64,000 nucleotides of DNA, from positions 1-64,000 of the forward strand of contig CAVSNS010000052.1 of assembly GCA_963729325.1 (NCBI GenBank), in the 5' to 3' direction. Made by a program: the position numbers and the translations under genes. This document shows positions 47,244 to 55,577 of the stretch, piece after piece. Every line of letters begins with the position of its first letter. The stretch's first letter is position 1. The DNA comes from JABCYV01 sp963729325. Its GTDB lineage: Bacteria > Acidobacteriota > Terriglobia > Terriglobales > Acidobacteriaceae. The notes under the pieces were generated by a model. It saw only the letters and a program-made list of their open reading frames with translations, had not been told where the DNA came from and did not search any database.

Positions 47244-47843
47244 TCACACTCTTTTGCCCTGCTGGCGCCCTGAGGCTGAATTCTTCAGAAGCTCTGCCAC
47301 CGTCTTCAGGATTTCGCGCGAAAGTGTCTCGTCTGATACCGCGCGCGCCAAGGCCATAGCCCCGACGAGCGCACTGAAAATTAAAATCGCCCTCGACCTT
47401 GCTGTACGCTTGTCTTTGGCTGGTCGCAAAGCGGCAATCAATTGAATGTCGTTCCAGACCTGTTCGGAGGTAAGCGCCCGGGTCCGCTTATCGCTGCGCG
47501 CGATCTCCGGCGCCAGCGCACTGAAGGCACAGCCCGTGCCCGGATTATCTCGGTGGGCTTCGTTCAGATAGTCGTCAATCAGGGTTTCATAGGACACCGG
47601 CAGCCCGCCGGATTTAGCAGCGTCCACTCGACGCTTCCACCCGCCGAATGCAGAGTTGACCGCTTCGGCCACTAAGTCATCACGCGAATCGAAGTGCTTG
47701 TAGAAGCCGCCCACCGTCAGGCCAGCTTCCTTCATCAGCTCCGCAATTCCGAACCCGGCGAGGCCCTTTTCGCGGAATCTCTTGGAAGCAATGGCAACGA
47801 TGCGCGTATGAGTTCTCGCTTTTTGAGCTTTAGAATAGCCCAC
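47244..47843 (-). CDS. TetR/AcrR family regulator
   Basis: 199 residues if started at the GTG at 47843, which follows GGAGGG. The helix-turn-helix is HTRIVAIASKRFREKGLAGF, IAELMKEAGLTVGGFYKHFD. The ligand domain contains NPGTGCAFSALAPEIARSDK, with a Cys near the pocket entrance as in several electrophile-responsive TetR proteins. It is divergent from a SnoaL-like gene across 100 bases that hold two GGATTA-type inverted repeats, so it likely represses both sides. An earlier in-frame TTG at 47870 is less likely. Confidence 0.88.
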   Translation of the reverse strand: MGYSKAQKARTHTRIVAIASKRFREKGLAGFGIAELMKEAGLTVGGFYKHFDSRDDLVAEAVNSAFGGWKRRVDAAKSGGLPVSYETLIDDYLNEAHRDNPGTGCAFSALAPEIARSDKRTRALTSEQVWNDIQLIAALRPAKDKRTARSRAILIFSALVGAMALARAVSDETLSREILKTVAELLKNSASGRQQGKRV

Positions 47844-47877
47844 ATGTCCCTCCACAAAAATAAACTGCAACTAAATC

Positions 47878-47897
47878 AGGATTACGAATCTAATCCT
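47878..47897. promoter_or_regulatory. Predicted TetR operator (AGGATTA-N6-TAATCCT)
   Basis: A perfect inverted repeat with 7-base arms lies between the divergent TetR and SnoaL genes. A second site sharing the GGATTA/TAATCC core is 25 bp away, centre to centre. Confidence 0.68.
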
Positions 47898-47903
47898 GTA
47901 CAT

Positions 47904-47921
47904 GGATTATAACAATAATCC
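47904..47921. promoter_or_regulatory. Predicted TetR operator (GGATTAT-AACA-ATAATCC)
   Basis: A perfect inverted repeat with 7-base arms and a 4-base spacer, next to the site at 47878. It ends 20 bases before the SnoaL gene's AAGGAGG. Confidence 0.68.
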
Positions 47922-47946
47922 ACCCTGGACCACAAGGAGGATGAAG

Positions 47947-48348
47947 ATGAGTCAGCTGATTGCAGAAAAAAACAAAGCGCTGGTTCTTGATGCCTTTGAG
48001 ACATTGTTTAACAAACGTGACTACGCAGCGGCTGCGCGCTATTGGTCGCCCAACTACATTCAACACAGCGCGCACATTGCTCCCGGGCGTGAGGGCCTGT
48101 TCGATCTCATCAAGAGCCTTCCGCCGACTTTCAAATATGAGCACGGAACGATCGTGGCTGAAGGCAATTTCGTGATCGTGCACGGACGATTTTCGAACCT
48201 CGGCCTGCCTGTGAACTGGATCGCCGCAGATGTCGTTCGACTCGAAGACGGGATGCTCGCTGAGCACTGGGATGTGATTGAGGACGAAGCGACACGCGCG
48301 CAGTCCAAGAGCGGGAATCCGATGTTCGGCAGTTCATTCTCCGGATAG
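47947..48348 (+). CDS. SnoaL-like protein, second copy
   Basis: 133 residues from the ATG at 47947, six bases after AAGGAGG. It is the same family as the protein at 45258: KALVLDAFETLFNKRDYAAA, YWSPNYIQHSAHIAPGREGL, and VVRLEDGMLAEHWDVIEDEA with the conserved EHWDVI. It is divergent from its TetR repressor and followed by a medium-chain dehydrogenase, repeating the gene order of the 45.2-47.0 kb module. Reaction unknown. Confidence 0.9.
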   Translation: MSQLIAEKNKALVLDAFETLFNKRDYAAAARYWSPNYIQHSAHIAPGREGLFDLIKSLPPTFKYEHGTIVAEGNFVIVHGRFSNLGLPVNWIAADVVRLEDGMLAEHWDVIEDEATRAQSKSGNPMFGSSFSG

Positions 48349-48415
48349 ACGAGACGCCTTGCCGGATCACGACAGTGCGCTCGTCCGGCAGTGAGCTCGA
48401 TGGAGAGAGGAAATT

Positions 48416-48466
48416 ATGGCCACCAAGACCGAGCTCTGGCTTTCCGCGCGCGCGGTCAAACCGTAA
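48416..48466 (+). CDS. 16-codon ORF, possible gene remnant
   Basis: An ATG at 48416 behind GAGAGGAAAT reads MATKTELWLSARAVKP and stops. The ribosome site is good and the next gene follows 29 bases later, so it may be a leader or the start of a deleted gene. Confidence 0.25.
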   Translation: MATKTELWLSARAVKP

Positions 48467-48494
48467 AATTGTTTTGAGCGAAAGGAGTTTTCTT

Positions 48495-49487
48495 ATGCGG
48501 CAGTTGCAACTCATAGCTCATGGCGAACCTTCAGATGTCATCGAACTCAACACGGTCTCCGAACCGGCACTTGGCCAGGAGGATGTTCTCATCTCGATGG
48601 AAGCGGCCCCGCTCAATCCATCGGACTTTCTGCTTGTCCGCGGCATCTACGGCGTCCGGCCGGCCTTCCCATTCTCGCTAGGCTCGGAGGGTGTTGGCCG
48701 AGTCGCCAAGACGGGATCGAAGGTTGATGTTGCTCTGCAGGGTAAGCGAGTCCTGATTCTTCCGACCTACGAGCAGGGCACGTGGGCAGATCAAGTTGTC
48801 GTCCCGGTGCGCAACATCGTGCCGATGAGCGACGAAGCAGATCCCTTGCAACTGTCGATGATAGGGATTAACCCCGCTACCGCCTATCTCTTGCTGAGCC
48901 GATACGTTTCCCTGATGCCCGGCGACTGGATCGGTCAAACCGCAGCCAACTCGGCCATGGGGCAGTACATCATTGCGCTCGCGAAGCTCGCAGGAGTCAA
49001 GACGCTGAATGTCGTCCGCCGGGAAGAAGCTGCCAAACAGGTGCGGCAGTTGGGAGGTGACCGCGTAGTCCTCCAAGGCGACAACCTGCACAAGGATATT
49101 GAGGAGGCTCTCGGCGGGAAGAAACTTAGCCTCGTCCTCGATACGGTGGGCGGAACTCCTGTGGGCGAGTTGGCCAAGTCGCTCAAACCTGGCGGCTCGA
49201 TTGTCGTCTATGCCATTCAAAGTGGGCAGTTCCCGGCCTTCTCGCCCGGAGACTTCATCTTCCGTGGTCTTAGCCTCCACGGATTCTGGCTCATCAATTG
49301 GATACGCAACGCGCCCCGCACAGAGATCCAGGAGATTTACCAGAAGCTGGGCGACCTCGTAGCTGATGGATCGCTCTCCGCCGCAGTGGAGCATGTGTAC
49401 CCGCTCGACCAGTTCAAGGAAGCGTTCAGAGCAATCTTTGAAATCGAATCGCAGCGGCAAGATCCTGTTCAAGTTTGGCGCTACTGA
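48495..49487 (+). CDS. Medium-chain dehydrogenase / trans-2-enoyl-CoA reductase-like protein
   Basis: 330 residues from the ATG at 48495, preceded by AAAGGAG. It belongs to the zinc-free MDR branch (ETR/MECR, quinone reductase): PLNPSDFLLVRGIYGVRPAF, GSEGVGRVAKTG, NPATAYLLL, then TAANSAMGQYIIALAKLAG in place of the usual glycine-rich loop. No Cys/His zinc ligands are at the catalytic positions. It would reduce an enoyl-CoA, enone or quinone with NADPH. It is the oxidoreductase of the second SnoaL module. Confidence 0.9.
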   Translation: MRQLQLIAHGEPSDVIELNTVSEPALGQEDVLISMEAAPLNPSDFLLVRGIYGVRPAFPFSLGSEGVGRVAKTGSKVDVALQGKRVLILPTYEQGTWADQVVVPVRNIVPMSDEADPLQLSMIGINPATAYLLLSRYVSLMPGDWIGQTAANSAMGQYIIALAKLAGVKTLNVVRREEAAKQVRQLGGDRVVLQGDNLHKDIEEALGGKKLSLVLDTVGGTPVGELAKSLKPGGSIVVYAIQSGQFPAFSPGDFIFRGLSLHGFWLINWIRNAPRTEIQEIYQKLGDLVADGSLSAAVEHVYPLDQFKEAFRAIFEIESQRQDPVQVWRY

Positions 49488-49573
49488 TGTGGCTGGGACT
49501 TCGAAAAGTAGCCAGAAAGAAGCAACAACGAAGCCGTAGAAGCTTCAAGTTTGGAGACAACCCATGACAATAG

Positions 49574-49620
49574 GGTGAGTTGGACGATTGGCTACGAGCC
49601 GGATGCGAACTCGAAGGCGG
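49574..49620 (+). pseudogene. 3' fragment of a DUF2934 gene
   Basis: The sequence reads GELDDWLRAGCELE and matches GRELDDWLQAERELE of the DUF2934 gene at 46807 over about 45 bases with few changes. The N-terminal two thirds are absent. It marks the end of the second SnoaL-dehydrogenase module. Confidence 0.6.
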
Positions 49621-49704
49621 GGTGTTTTTGCGCGCGGGCGAGCTAGGAAGCGACTCGGCGCCATCGGTGGACAAAGAACAGGTGACACGTCACCAGGAGG
49701 AGAC

Positions 49705-50307
49705 ATGAGATCGGAGAGTTCGAGGCGTAAATTCTTGGCCAGCGCCATCACGGCACTGGCTCTGCTTCTGATAATTGGAGTCAGGTTTGTGGGCCGTGCC
49801 GAATCGCAGACTTCGCACAACGGAGTATCGGCGATGGCGGGTGACACGACACAGGAAAAGATAGCTCGTGCAATGTCTGCAGGACCAGATAACGTTTCTA
49901 AGTTCGCACGAATCATCGATACAGATGCGCAGGGCAATAAAATAGTTCTGCGCGAAGGCAGCAACGGCTTTGCCTGCATGCCGGGAAATCCGAAAGTTGT
50001 TGGCGAACCACCCATGTGTGTCGATGCGCCATCGATGCAGTGGTTCGCTGACGCCAAAGCTCACAAACCAAAACCTACTAACACGGTGCCAGGCATCACC
50101 TACATGCTGGCCGGGGCCAGTCAGCGAAGCGATTCCGATCCCAATGACACAACAAGCATGCCAATTGAGGTCGGTCCCCACTGGATGATCATGTGGCCAT
50201 TCGACCCCAAAACCACTGGACTGCCAACCATGCACAAGCCAACTGGAGCCTACATCATGTGGGCCGGCTCGCCCTACGCGCATGTGCACATCAGGGGGCG
50301 CCCATAG
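49705..50307 (+). CDS. Exported protein of unknown family, paralogue 1
   Basis: 200 residues from the ATG at 49705, behind AGGAGGAGAC. The N-terminus (RRKFLASAITALALLLIIGV) is a signal anchor or signal peptide. The mature part has EKIARAMSAGPDNVSKFARI, LREGSNGFACMPGNP, PGITYMLAGASQRSDSD, VGPHWMIMWPFD and YAHVHIRGRP. The next gene encodes a clear relative sharing EKIA-x(2)-AGP, the NG-x2-C-x-PG motif, GI-YM-G and VGPH-MI. No named family is recognised. Conserved Cys, His and Met suggest a small binding or redox domain in the periplasm, which is speculative. Confidence 0.75.
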   Translation: MRSESSRRKFLASAITALALLLIIGVRFVGRAESQTSHNGVSAMAGDTTQEKIARAMSAGPDNVSKFARIIDTDAQGNKIVLREGSNGFACMPGNPKVVGEPPMCVDAPSMQWFADAKAHKPKPTNTVPGITYMLAGASQRSDSDPNDTTSMPIEVGPHWMIMWPFDPKTTGLPTMHKPTGAYIMWAGSPYAHVHIRGRP

Positions 50308-50331
50308 GACGTCATGCAGAGGAGAATCTCG

Positions 50332-50913
50332 ATGAAAAAGTTCGCTTTCTTACTACTGATCGCCACCGTCGTCACCTACGCGCAAATGCCAGCATCGAGC
50401 AAGTCGAAGTCTGATGCGGAGAAGATCGCATCCGCTCTGCAGGCAGGTCCAGCGTTTGTTACGCGAAACGCAACCGTGCTCGACTATCCCACTTCGCCCA
50501 CCGGCGAGTTCCGGGTTCTCCGGGCTGGCACCAATGGGTGGACTTGTCTTCCAGGTTTTCCTGGAACCAACCATGATGAGCCCGGCTGCTTTGACCAGGT
50601 GTTTCTGCAGTTCCTCAAGGACAGCATGGCCGGTCGTACGCCCAATGTGCGGAGTATCGGAATTTCATATATGTACGGTGGCAAATGGGTGCCGAACAAG
50701 TCGCATGCGATTGGAAGCGGTGATGAATTCCACGTTGGGCCACACATCATGATCATCGGACTGGATCAAAAGACGATGCAAACATTGAACCAGGACGGAT
50801 CGAATGGTGAGCCGTACGTCAACAGTCTTCCGGGTCACCGCGAGCTATTTCTCGTGCTCCCGATCCGTGAATGGGATGCTGCGCTCCCCACTGTCGGCGC
50901 AGAAACGCGATGA
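50332..50913 (+). CDS. Exported protein of unknown family, paralogue 2
   Basis: 193 residues from the ATG at 50332, 24 bases after the previous stop. The signal peptide (FAFLLLIATVVTYAQ) precedes AEKIASALQAGPAFVTRNAT, LRAGTNGWTCLPGFPG, EPGCFDQVFLQFLKD, IGISYMYGG and EFHVGPHIMIIGLD. The arrangement mirrors the preceding gene, so they arose by tandem duplication and form one transcription unit. A universal stress protein gene follows. Function unknown. Confidence 0.75.
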   Translation: MKKFAFLLLIATVVTYAQMPASSKSKSDAEKIASALQAGPAFVTRNATVLDYPTSPTGEFRVLRAGTNGWTCLPGFPGTNHDEPGCFDQVFLQFLKDSMAGRTPNVRSIGISYMYGGKWVPNKSHAIGSGDEFHVGPHIMIIGLDQKTMQTLNQDGSNGEPYVNSLPGHRELFLVLPIREWDAALPTVGAETR

Positions 50914-50968
50914 TTTTCGGAGAATTGCAGGAGACGCGAATGGACGTATGTTTTTCAAGGAGTCAACG

Positions 50969-51406
50969 ATGTTTAACAAAATTCTGGTCGCGTACGACGA
51001 ATCTCCGGAATCCGGACGAGCACTACTCACCGGCATCCATCTTGCGAAGAGTCTCAACGCCGAACTGAGGGCAGTGTCGGTGCAGGAGAAGCTGCCTCCG
51101 TTCGCTGGATACATCGATGCGGAGGTGCCAGGAGGAACTAAGCTGCTACGTCAGCAGGCTCTTGACTACTACCGAGACCTGCAAGCCCATGCGCGAGCGG
51201 CCGCCCAACGGGAAGGCGTAATCCTGACGACTGAACTTGTTGAGGGGGACGAAGTGCAGGCGATCGTGGAATGCGTACGGAGAGCCCAAAGTGATCTGCT
51301 GGTGCTGGGCCTGCACAGGCATTCCTTGCTCTTTAGTCGGCTGTGGAATCACACCACCCATGATCTTTCACAGCAGCTGATCAGCAGTATTCTGGGGGTT
51401 CATTGA
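50969..51406 (+). CDS. Universal stress protein (UspA family)
   Basis: 145 residues from the ATG at 50969, behind AAGGAG. It has the Usp fold: ILVAYDESPESGRALLTGIH at the start, a central VILTTELVEGDEVQAIVECV, and LLVLGLHRHSLLFSRLWNHT at the end. The ATP-binding G-x2-G-x9-G(S/T) motif is not intact (GLHRHS... LWNHTTHD), so it is probably a non-ATP-binding member. It follows the exported paralogue pair and may be co-expressed with it. Confidence 0.9.
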   Translation: MFNKILVAYDESPESGRALLTGIHLAKSLNAELRAVSVQEKLPPFAGYIDAEVPGGTKLLRQQALDYYRDLQAHARAAAQREGVILTTELVEGDEVQAIVECVRRAQSDLLVLGLHRHSLLFSRLWNHTTHDLSQQLISSILGVH

Positions 51407-51528
51407 AAAGTGGCGCGCCCTCTCACAACGATTCGGCGTGATTCGGTTCTATGGAAGGAAGAGCACCCAGCAACCGGGCCGACATGGCTGCTTGAAGGTG
51501 CACAGAACTTAAAAGAGGTGGATTGCAA

Positions 51529-52011
51529 ATGACATCCCAACAATTGTCAGTGAAAGTGGCGCTCAATTCCTGGAATCTCGTCGTGGAGAGAGCAGACAAG
51601 GTATTTTCAAATCTCAGCGAAGATCAACTTTTAAAAGAAGTGGCGCCAGGAAAGAACCGTCTCATCTATCTTTGGGGGCATCTCATCGCAATTCACGACG
51701 CGATGTTTTCGATTCTGGACTTTGGACCGCGACTTCACCCCGAATTGGATGCCATGTTCGTCTCCAATCCAGATAAGGCAGCGGCGCAACTGCCTTCCGC
51801 ACGAGAGCTGAAAAAGTATTGGGACGAGGTGAACGGGAAACTCCTTTCGGAGTTTGCGAGTCTTTCAGCGAACGAATGGTTGCTGCAACATCGCGCCATG
51901 TCCGACGAGGACTATGCCAAAGATCCCACCCGGAACCGACTGGCTGTCCTCCTAAATCGAACCAATCATATGTCCTACCATTTGGGGCAGATAATGTTGG
52001 CCCGCGAGTAG
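51529..52011 (+). CDS. DinB-family protein
   Basis: 160 residues. The four-helix DinB/YfiT-like fold is recognised by WNLVVERADKVFSNLSEDQL, RLIYLWGHLIAIHDAMFSIL and NRTNHMSYHLGQIMLARE. The His residues in GHLIAIHD and in NHMSYHLGQ are the metal-binding triad positions. Members are metal-dependent thiol-transferases (bacillithiol or mycothiol related) or detoxification enzymes. It is monocistronic, with an SDR following. Confidence 0.88.
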   Translation: MTSQQLSVKVALNSWNLVVERADKVFSNLSEDQLLKEVAPGKNRLIYLWGHLIAIHDAMFSILDFGPRLHPELDAMFVSNPDKAAAQLPSARELKKYWDEVNGKLLSEFASLSANEWLLQHRAMSDEDYAKDPTRNRLAVLLNRTNHMSYHLGQIMLARE

Positions 52012-52057
52012 CGGTAGTAAAAAGTGGCGAAACAGAATGGCAATTAAGGAGAAATAT

Positions 52058-52806
52058 ATGGGCAAGCTGGAAGGAAAAATTGCACTCATTACCGGCGGCA
52101 ATAGCGGCATCGGTCTCGCGACCGCGAAGCAGTTCGTCAACGAAGGCGCATACGTCTTTATAACCGGGCGTCGTGATGCGGAACTGGCTGCGGCGGTAAA
52201 TGAGATCGGAAGAAACGTAACCGGCGTTCAAGGAGACGTCTCGAATCTTGGCGACCTCGATCGTCTCTTTGCACGAATCAAGCGGGAAAAAGGAAAACTC
52301 GATATCGTGTTCGCCAACGCCGGGGTCGCGAAGTTTGCCGCCTTCGGTACGATCACGGAAGAGCTCTATGACTGGACCTTCGACATCAATGTTAAAGGCC
52401 TGCTTTTCACGGTGCAGAAAGCGCTTCCCCTACTGCCGGACGGCGCCGCGATCATCCTGAATTCATCCATCGTCGGCAGCAAAGGGTTGCCCATCAATAG
52501 CGTGTACAGCGCCACCAAAGCCGCCATTCGTTCATTTGCGCGGACGTGGACAACGGACTTAAAGGACCGCCGCATTCGCGTGAACGCAGTGTCCCAGGCT
52601 CCATCGACACCCCGGGACTGAGCGGCCTGCTGGCTTCCGCAGAAGGCGGCGAGCAACGCAAGAAGATGATTTCTACTATGGTTCCGCTCGGCAGGTTCGG
52701 CACACCGGATGAGATCGCCAAGGCCGTGGTGTTCCTTGCCTCCGATGACGCGAGCTACGTCTCAGGGATTGAACTGTTTGTAGATGGTGGCTTCGCGCAA
52801 GTGTAG
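52058..52806 (+). CDS. SDR family oxidoreductase, frameshifted near its end
   Basis: About 249 residues when repaired. It has TGGNSGIG, FANAGVAKF, the catalytic Ser in ILNSSIVGS, and YSATK with catalytic Tyr and Lys. The frame breaks at the CCC at 52593-52595, where four C would give VNAVSPGSIDTPGLSGLL, then LGRFGTPDEIAKAVVFLA and GIELFVDGGFAQV. As written the first frame stops at 52621. The start at 52058 follows GGAGAAATAT. It resembles glucose-1-dehydrogenase-like reductases. A truncated PEP-mutase gene follows directly. Confidence 0.87.
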
Positions 52807-52814
52807 GCCCGCTT

Positions 52815-53255
52815 AACAACGGGGTCCTGGAGGACAGCTTTCCGGCGGATGGAAAACTCCGCGCGACAGTCGATCAAGCTGATCGCATCCGACGCGCTCG
52901 GCAGACCGCGGATGCAGCCAATCTCCGCTTCTTCATCAATGCTCGGACCGATGTCTTTTTCCAGCGACCGCCCGAACAGCATGACGATGCTATGGTCGTT
53001 GAGGCGATCGAGCGAGCACACGCATATTCGGAAGCCGGCGCGGATGGGCTGTTTGCTCCCGGTCTAGCGGATATCGGTCTGATCGCGCGCCTGGCTAAAG
53101 AGTCGCCCCTGCCGCTCAACATCATGGTCGGCGACGCCACTCCGCCCGTGCGCGTGCTGGCGGAGCATGGCGTCGCAAGGGTGAGCCATGGCCCTCGCCC
53201 TTACCTTGTGGCGATGAAGGCGCTGGAAGAAGCGGCACGCGCGGCGAACGCGTGA
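52815..53255 (+). pseudogene. Isocitrate lyase / PEP mutase family protein, 5'-truncated
   Basis: The readable frame starts at VLEDSFPADGKL and continues FFINARTDVFF, RAHAYSEAGADGLFAPGLAD, PLNIMVGDATPPVRVLAEHG and ends ALEEAARAANA. These are the middle and C-terminal parts of PEP mutase-superfamily proteins. The first roughly 110 residues, including the phosphate/metal-binding start, are missing. The SDR gene ends nine bases before the similarity begins, so a deletion fused the two regions. An ATG at 52992 could give an 87-residue product, unlikely to be active. Confidence 0.75.
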
Positions 53256-53309
53256 TGCGAGCCAGCAAGATTGTGACGCATGGCCTCCAACTTTACTCCT
53301 CGGATGTTC

Positions 53310-54839
53310 CTATTTTGACACCGGCTCCAGCGCGTTTTTGCTTGGATTTTGCTTTTCGAAAAGCATTTCTCTGGTAGCCTGACGGTATCGGAACGTATCC
53401 AAAATGAGTTGAGGGCGTGGGTATGAAAAGCCATCGCGTGACCTACGTGTTTCGCTTTCGTATTGCTGTCGCTGGCGCCTTGCTTCGCGCACCACATGGC
53501 GGTAGTGGTCGACAAGGACAACAGCCTGGGCGATATCACCTCCGCCCACCTGGCAAGGATTTTTCGATCCGAAGTGAAGAAGTGGCCGGATGGAAAAGAT
53601 GTGGTACTGGTGCTGCATAAGGCATCCCGTGGGGAGATGGTCACACTGGAGCGGCTGAATAAGATGTCCGAGAGCGAAGTGAAAGCATTCATTTCGGCGC
53701 ATAAGAATTCCATCATGATGGTCGATTCGGATGCCGATGTGGTCAAGCAGGTGGAATCGACTCCGGGCGCGGTGGGGCTGGTGGAAGTGCATTCCGTGAG
53801 TGGCGGAGTCAATGTAGTGAGGGTCGATGGCAAACTGCCCATGGAAACCGGCTACTTGCCTCACTGATAATAAGGAAAGAACCATCCTGCCTAATGCTCT
53901 CGCGTCTTGTAGACCTCGAAAATAGCGCTCGGCCTTCTTTACATCCTTACCAATTTGTTCCCGTAACGCATCGATGGAGGGAAATTTGATTTCGTCGCGC
54001 AAGCGCTGCAAGAAGTGAATCTCCACTTCCGTCTCCGGCGTTAGTTCAAGGGGATGAAAGTTCAGCAGGTGCGACTCGACCGCGAATGAGTCGGTGCCAA
54101 AGGTGGGGCGGTTGCCAACGTTGGTTACGGAATCGAAACACTCCAGCCCGACGCGGGTGCGCGAAATATAAACGCCGTCCTTGGGCACGAGTTCCTCATA
54201 GCGGCTGAGGTTAATGGTGGGGACGGTGTACTTCGAGCCATATCCGCGGCCGCGTCCGGGAGTGGAGAGAATGCTGAACGGCCGCCCCAGCAAATGCCGC
54301 GCCCGGCTCACCCGGCCTTCATTGAGCAGGTTGCGGACGTGACTGCTCGACACCGGCTCGCCGCGCAGTCGCATTTCCGGATAGACCTTTACTTCAAATC
54401 CCAGGTTGCGGCCGAATTCCGTCAACATCTCGATGTTGCCGGCCGCCTTGTGGCCAAAGCGGAAGTTGTAGCCTTCGTGCACTTCGCGGGCGTGCAGTTT
54501 CTTTTTCAGAATCCTTTCCGCAAACTGATGGGGCGTCATCATGGATAGATCGCGGCCGAAAGGAAGCAGCAGGACAGCATCCAGGCCGGTGGCTTCGAGC
54601 AGGCGCAGTTTTTCGGGAAGGGGCGTGATCAACTTCAATCCAGAATCGGGGCGCAGGATGCGCATGGGATGGGGTTCGAACGTGACTGCCATGGCTTTCG
54701 CATTCTGCTGCCGTGCCCGCCGCACTAACTCGTCCAGCACATGAGTGTGAGCACGGTGCACGCCGTCAAAATTGCCCACCGTGAGCAGGGTAGGCCCGAA
54801 GTTGGCGGGCACGTCTTCGAGTTTGTGGAAGATCTGCAT
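53310..54839 (-). CDS. ribF: Bifunctional riboflavin kinase / FAD synthetase, with an anomalous C-terminal extension
   Basis: Converts riboflavin to FMN and FAD in the cytoplasm. The start at 54839 is chosen because MQIFHKLEDVP is the family start. The FAD synthetase domain (1 to about 185) has VGNFDGVHRAHTHVLDEL and TFEPHPMRILRP. The riboflavin kinase domain (about 190 to 305) has SRARHLLGRPFSI, GSKYTVPTINL and SVTNVGNRPTFG. Family similarity ends at KKAERYFRG near 53920. The frame stays open for another 200 codons antisense to the 53423 gene. A one-base slip near 53900 would create a stop (ATTAGG), so the extension is probably an error. Confidence 0.88.
   Translation of the reverse strand: MQIFHKLEDVPANFGPTLLTVGNFDGVHRAHTHVLDELVRRARQQNAKAMAVTFEPHPMRILRPDSGLKLITPLPEKLRLLEATGLDAVLLLPFGRDLSMMTPHQFAERILKKKLHAREVHEGYNFRFGHKAAGNIEMLTEFGRNLGFEVKVYPEMRLRGEPVSSSHVRNLLNEGRVSRARHLLGRPFSILSTPGRGRGYGSKYTVPTINLSRYEELVPKDGVYISRTRVGLECFDSVTNVGNRPTFGTDSFAVESHLLNFHPLELTPETEVEIHFLQRLRDEIKFPSIDALREQIGKDVKKAERYFRGLQDARALGRMVLSLLSVRQVAGFHGQFAIDPHYIDSATHGMHFHQPHRARSRFHLLDHIGIRIDHHDGILMRRNECFHFALGHLIQPLQCDHLPTGCLMQHQYHIFSIRPLLHFGSKNPCQVGGGDIAQAVVLVDHYRHVVREARRQRQQYESETRRSRDGFSYPRPQLILDTFRYRQATREMLFEKQNPSKNALEPVSK
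53423..53867 (+). CDS. Short exported phosphate-binding-like domain protein, frameshift in the signal peptide
   Basis: The ATG at 53423 begins MKSHRVTYVFRFR. After a one-base break near 53462 the signal peptide ends LLSLAPCFAHHM. The mature protein (AVVVDKDNSLGDITSAHLAR, IFRSEVKKWPDGKDVVLVLH, PGAVGLVEVHSVSGGVNVVR) matches the first lobe of PstS/PBP-like domains but is only about 145 residues. Such single-lobe proteins are common in Acidobacteria and may bind an anion in the periplasm. It lies antisense to the 3' extension of ribF. Confidence 0.72.
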
Positions 54840-55208
54840 GCGAAAATCTTCAATCGCACAGTTTGCAGAGATTTCGCGAAGAATGCAAAGGAGTCGTTGT
54901 GGAAGTATGGCCTTTCGCACGGCTAGAAGCCAGTGCGCGTCCGCGGTCGTTTGGTTGGGGACGAACGCAAACAACGGGTCTCTCGACTCACGTGTGGATT
55001 CGCAAGCGAATCGTGATCGCTTCGCTCGAGATGACAGGACTGGAAGGAGCACGGGTAGGAATCTTACGATGTTGGCGGCACCCTTCGACTTCGCTCAGGG
55101 CATGGCTCTGGAAGCCGTGCCCTTCCACGGTTGTTTCAAGCGTCGGATCGTCGTCCCTAGGCGGTGGGGTGTTGCCGCGTGCGGCGCGGGTAGGATTGGG
55201 AATCGGGC
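54840..55208. other. Intergenic region with short repeat fragments
   Basis: No gene is supported. A degenerate REP-like stretch (CACGGCTAGAAGCCAGTGCG near 54917) and a REP-type CTTCCACGG segment (about 55120) are present. There is also a CCTTCGACTTCGCTCAGGGC element near 55083, similar to repeats at about 60905. Confidence 0.5.
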
Positions 55209-55577
55209 TCACGCCGCTCTTAGCAAATCCTTGGCCTGATCGATCAACGCCTTCATGCTAGCCGCTTTGGAAACTACCGCACTGACCCCGAGAGCTAATG
55301 CTTCCCGCTCCAATGTTTTGTTGTCGTGAAGCGTGAACAGGATGATGGGTACTGCGGGCAGCATCCGTTTGAGCACCGGGGCGGCTTCTAGCCCGTTCAT
55401 CACCGGCATCGAGAGATCCAGAACGATCAGATCGGGCTTCGATTCTCGTGCTTTATCGATTGCATCCCGCCCGTTTTGTGCTTCTCCCACTTCCCAATCT
55501 GAGCGCTCCTCGAAGGCCGTCCGCAACATGTGCCGGATGACTGCGTTGTCATCGACAAGGAGAATGCAACGTGACAT
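55209..55577 (-). CDS. Single-domain response regulator (CheY-like receiver)
   Basis: 122 residues from the ATG at 55577. A complete receiver domain: acidic pair in ILLVDDNAVIRHM, phosphoacceptor Asp in LIVLDLSMPVMNGL, the Thr switch in ILFTLHDN, and the conserved Lys in SAVVSKAASM. There is no output domain. A partner kinase is not visible nearby. It could relay phosphate or act by protein contact. Confidence 0.92.
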   Translation of the reverse strand: MSRCILLVDDNAVIRHMLRTAFEERSDWEVGEAQNGRDAIDKARESKPDLIVLDLSMPVMNGLEAAPVLKRMLPAVPIILFTLHDNKTLEREALALGVSAVVSKAASMKALIDQAKDLLRAA

